Source: an uncultured Erysipelotrichaceae bacterium
Lineage (GTDB): Bacteria > Bacillota_I > Bacilli_A > Erysipelotrichales > Erysipelotrichaceae
DNA: 7,284 nt
Direction: 5' to 3'
Assembly (NCBI GenBank): GCA_902803275.1
Contig: CADCPE010000233.1
Span: 1 to 7,284 of the forward strand
Part shown: positions 5,501-7,284 of the stretch, piece after piece
How the letters are laid out: the number at the start of each line of letters is the position of its first letter
How positions within the stretch are numbered: position 1 is the stretch's first letter
Notes under the pieces: generated by a model
What the model saw: the letters and a program-made list of their open reading frames with translations, nothing else
What the model was told of the DNA's origin: nothing
The model's database searches: none
Made by a program: the position numbers and the translations under genes

Positions 5501-6883
5501 ATGGCAAAGAAAGATTATAAGAAACTATCTGATGACATTATTGCTGCCTGTGGTGGCGTTGAAAATGTCCTGTCTGCTTCTCACTGCATGACGCGCTTGA
5601 GAATGAATCTTAAAGATGCATCCAAGCTCAATGTAGAAGAAGCAAAGAAGATCCCTGGTGTTCTCAACATCGTCGTTCAGAACGGTGAACAGCAGTTCGT
5701 CATCGGTCAGGATGTCGCTTCACTTTATGAAGAAGTAACCAAGAACGATATCGCTGCAGCCGGAACCGTTGATGATCCGGATGCTTTGAAAGCTGATGCC
5801 AACGGCACCAAGAGCAACATCGTCGAGACGATCCTGTCATACATCGGCGGTACTTTCTCACCGATCATCCCGGTATTCATCGCCGGAGGTCTTACCGGTG
5901 CTGTCATCTCTTTATTACAGACATTCGGTGGTCTTGATCCTACAAGCGGTACTGTATTCGTACTTTCTGCTATCCAGCAGGCCATGCTGTACTTCTTGCC
6001 GATCTACATCGGTTTCTCATCTGCTACACGTCTTAAATCAAATCCATACCTCGGAGCTTTCCTTGGTGCGATCCTTGTCTATGTAACGCTTAACCGTGCA
6101 GAGATCCTCACTTTCGCAGGTATCCCTGTAGCAAACATCGGCTACAACGGCCAGATCTTCCCGGTCATCTTAGGCACACTGTTCATGTCAGTAGTCTACA
6201 GATTCCTGCAGAAGTATCTGCCAGTCGTTCTTAGAACTGTCCTGCTGCCTGTTCTGACAATGCTGATCGTTGTTCCGGTCACACTGATCGTCTTAGGCCC
6301 TATCGGCTACTGGGTTGGTACAGCGATCGCCAATGCCGTTCTGGCAATCTATCGCGCATTCCCGGCTTTAGCTGTCGCAATCATCGGCGCTACAACCGTA
6401 TGGCTCGTCTTCTTCGGCATGAACAACGCAACTTATCCTGTTCTGTTCCTGCTGTTTGCTGAAGTTGGTTCAGACCCTCTGATCTGCACTGGTATGGCTC
6501 CTGCCAACGTTGCCGTAGGTGGCGCATGTCTGGCTTATGCTCTGCTGCAGAGCGACCCTGACAAGAGAGGTGTCGGTATCTCTTCCGGTATCACCGCTTT
6601 ATCAGGAATCACAGAACCAGGCGTTTACGGTGTTCTGTTCCCTAACCGCTATCCTCTGATCGGTGCGATGGTCGGCGGCGGTGTCGGCGGATTCATTGCC
6701 GGTCTGTTTGGCTTGACTCAGTACGTTATTGCCAACCCTGGCTTCATCTCCTTTGCGGCTTACTTCAATCCGGATGGAACTATGGGCAACTTCTGGGGCA
6801 TGATGGGCGTCATGGTGCTGGCTGTCATTATCGGTTTTGCCGTAACATACGTCTTAGGCAAGAGACAGGAAAAGAAAGCATAA
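5501..6883 (+). CDS. PTS beta-glucoside-type EIIBC permease
   Basis: This 460-residue membrane protein imports a sugar while phosphorylating it. An EIIB domain (about 1-85) carries the phospho-cysteine Cys29 in Ser-His-Cys-Met-Thr-Arg-Leu-Arg. A flexible linker (about 86-105) leads to an EIIC domain (about 106-453) with roughly ten hydrophobic segments, Asn-Pro-Tyr-Leu-Gly (181-185) and the conserved Gly-Ile-Thr-Glu-Pro at 369-373. The domain order and motifs fit the glucose/beta-glucoside superfamily (BglF/BglP-like). The protein stops after EIIC with a Lys-rich tail, and no EIIA domain is fused or encoded nearby, so a separate EIIA must supply the phosphate. Where BglF-like proteins usually have His after Gly-Val or Gly-Met, this one has Asn308-Asn309. 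AAAGGGG at 5487-5493 lies 7 bases before the ATG. Only 38 bp separate it from the GH1 gene, indicating one operon. The paired 6-phospho-glycosidase points to a beta-glucoside such as cellobiose or an aryl glucoside; the exact sugar is unknown. Confidence 0.9.
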   Translation: MAKKDYKKLSDDIIAACGGVENVLSASHCMTRLRMNLKDASKLNVEEAKKIPGVLNIVVQNGEQQFVIGQDVASLYEEVTKNDIAAAGTVDDPDALKADANGTKSNIVETILSYIGGTFSPIIPVFIAGGLTGAVISLLQTFGGLDPTSGTVFVLSAIQQAMLYFLPIYIGFSSATRLKSNPYLGAFLGAILVYVTLNRAEILTFAGIPVANIGYNGQIFPVILGTLFMSVVYRFLQKYLPVVLRTVLLPVLTMLIVVPVTLIVLGPIGYWVGTAIANAVLAIYRAFPALAVAIIGATTVWLVFFGMNNATYPVLFLLFAEVGSDPLICTGMAPANVAVGGACLAYALLQSDPDKRGVGISSGITALSGITEPGVYGVLFPNRYPLIGAMVGGGVGGFIAGLFGLTQYVIANPGFISFAAYFNPDGTMGNFWGMMGVMVLAVIIGFAVTYVLGKRQEKKA

Positions 6884-6911
6884 TTCCTGTAACAGAGAAT
6901 TTTACAAACAC

Positions 6912-6940
6912 AAGGAAGCAGACCATTCTGCTTCCTTCTT
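6912..6940 (+). terminator. Hairpin terminator of the glycosidase-PTS operon
   Basis: AAGGAAGCAGA (6912-6922) and TCTGCTTCCTT (6927-6937) form a perfect 11-bp stem with a four-base loop CCAT, 28 bp after the permease stop codon. The following T-tract is short and interrupted (CTT, then A-rich), so termination may be less complete than at a canonical site. Confidence 0.8.
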
Positions 6941-6959
6941 AAAATAAGGAACATTATTC

Positions 6960-6968
6960 TGATATATT
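6960..6968 (+). promoter_or_regulatory. Extended -10 element just before the histidine phosphatase gene
   Basis: TG, A, TATATT (hexamer at 6963-6968) matches an extended -10, with 5 of 6 hexamer bases. Standard spacing puts +1 at 6975-6976, at or next to the ATG at 6976. No clear -35 box lies at the usual distance. Together with the missing ribosome binding site this suggests a leaderless transcript. Confidence 0.4.
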
Positions 6969-6975
6969 TGAAGAT

Positions 6976-7284
6976 ATGGAAAAGACAGTAGACTTCTATT
7001 ATGTAAGACACGGAAAGACACTTTTCAATGAACTGGGGCGCATGCAGGGATATTGCGATTCGCCTTTGACCGAAAGAGGCATAGAAATAGCCAAGGAAGC
7101 CAGAGAAGAATTGAAAGATATCGATTTTGATAAAGCCTACTGTTCAACGAGCGAAAGATGTGTCGATACCGCATCGATCGTGCTGGAAGGAAGAGATATC
7201 CCCATCATCTATACCAAAGGCCTTAAGGAAATGAACTTCGGGACATATGAAGGCACAAGGATCGAAAATCATCTTCAGGAAATA
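6976..7284 (+). CDS. Histidine phosphatase family protein, N-terminal part (3' end outside window)
   Basis: The open frame runs 103 codons to the right edge with no stop. The product is the N-terminal half of a phosphoglycerate-mutase-like histidine phosphatase. It has the signature Arg11-His12-Gly-Lys-Thr, where His12 would be the phosphorylated catalytic residue. It also has a second phosphate-pocket Arg61 in Ser-Thr-Ser-Glu-Arg-Cys-Val-Asp-Thr-Ala and the Glu85 region Leu-Lys-Glu-Met-Asn-Phe-Gly-Thr-Tyr-Glu-Gly, matching the usual acidic motif before Gly. The second catalytic His should lie beyond the window. The family includes phosphoglycerate mutases, alpha-ribazole phosphatase and many small-metabolite phosphatases, and nothing here picks one. 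The ATG has no clear ribosome binding site (the nearest purine run, AAGGA, is about 25 bases away). It follows the operon terminator, so it is probably a separate transcription unit. Confidence 0.85.
   Translation, partial: MEKTVDFYYVRHGKTLFNELGRMQGYCDSPLTERGIEIAKEAREELKDIDFDKAYCSTSERCVDTASIVLEGRDIPIIYTKGLKEMNFGTYEGTRIENHLQEI

Overview
The window looks like a chromosomal stretch from a moderate-GC member of the Bacillota. Supporting signs are strong AGGAGG-type ribosome binding sites, extended -10 promoters (TGnTAnAAT), a CcpA-type cre site, an ECF transporter S component, and a PTS beta-glucoside locus with an RpiR-family regulator. Protein style and codon habits (heavy use of ATC for Ile, very many GATC sites) would suit the Erysipelotrichia, but that placement is an impression and not a demonstrated result.

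Layout. At the left edge a lipoprotein gene (1-191, minus, 3' end missing) diverges from an ECF transporter S-component gene (393-962, plus). The 201-bp gap between them holds a promoter for each direction and a perfect inverted repeat set inside the lipoprotein promoter. The ECF gene converges on a two-gene minus-strand unit and shares a bidirectional terminator with it (971-1020). That unit is an RpiR/SIS-type regulator (2976-3815) followed 16 bp later by an S9-family serine peptidase (1025-2959). Divergent from the regulator is a plus-strand operon: a GH1 6-phospho-beta-glycosidase (3936-5462) and a PTS EIIBC permease (5501-6883), closed by a hairpin terminator (6912-6940). A histidine phosphatase gene (6976 to the right edge) is cut by the window end.

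How the genes work together. The central part is a sugar-uptake divergon. The EIIBC protein imports and phosphorylates a beta-glycoside, borrowing an EIIA from elsewhere in the genome because none is encoded here. The GH1 enzyme then splits the intracellular 6-phospho-glycoside. The RpiR-type regulator, with a phosphosugar-sensing SIS domain, probably controls the locus through three alternating copies of TGGTRTCAA in the divergent promoter region (3833-3873). A cre site (3891-3905) next to the operon's TATAAT box points to carbon catabolite repression. The S9 peptidase is co-directional with the regulator, and its link to sugar metabolism is unexplained.

I found no convincing undescribed multi-gene system. 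The most interesting points are the three-box operator, two genes whose extended -10 elements sit exactly where they would produce leaderless mRNAs, the LacG-like phosphate-site spacing in the GH1 enzyme, and a His-to-Asn change at a usually conserved EIIC position. All are readings of the raw sequence without database searches.
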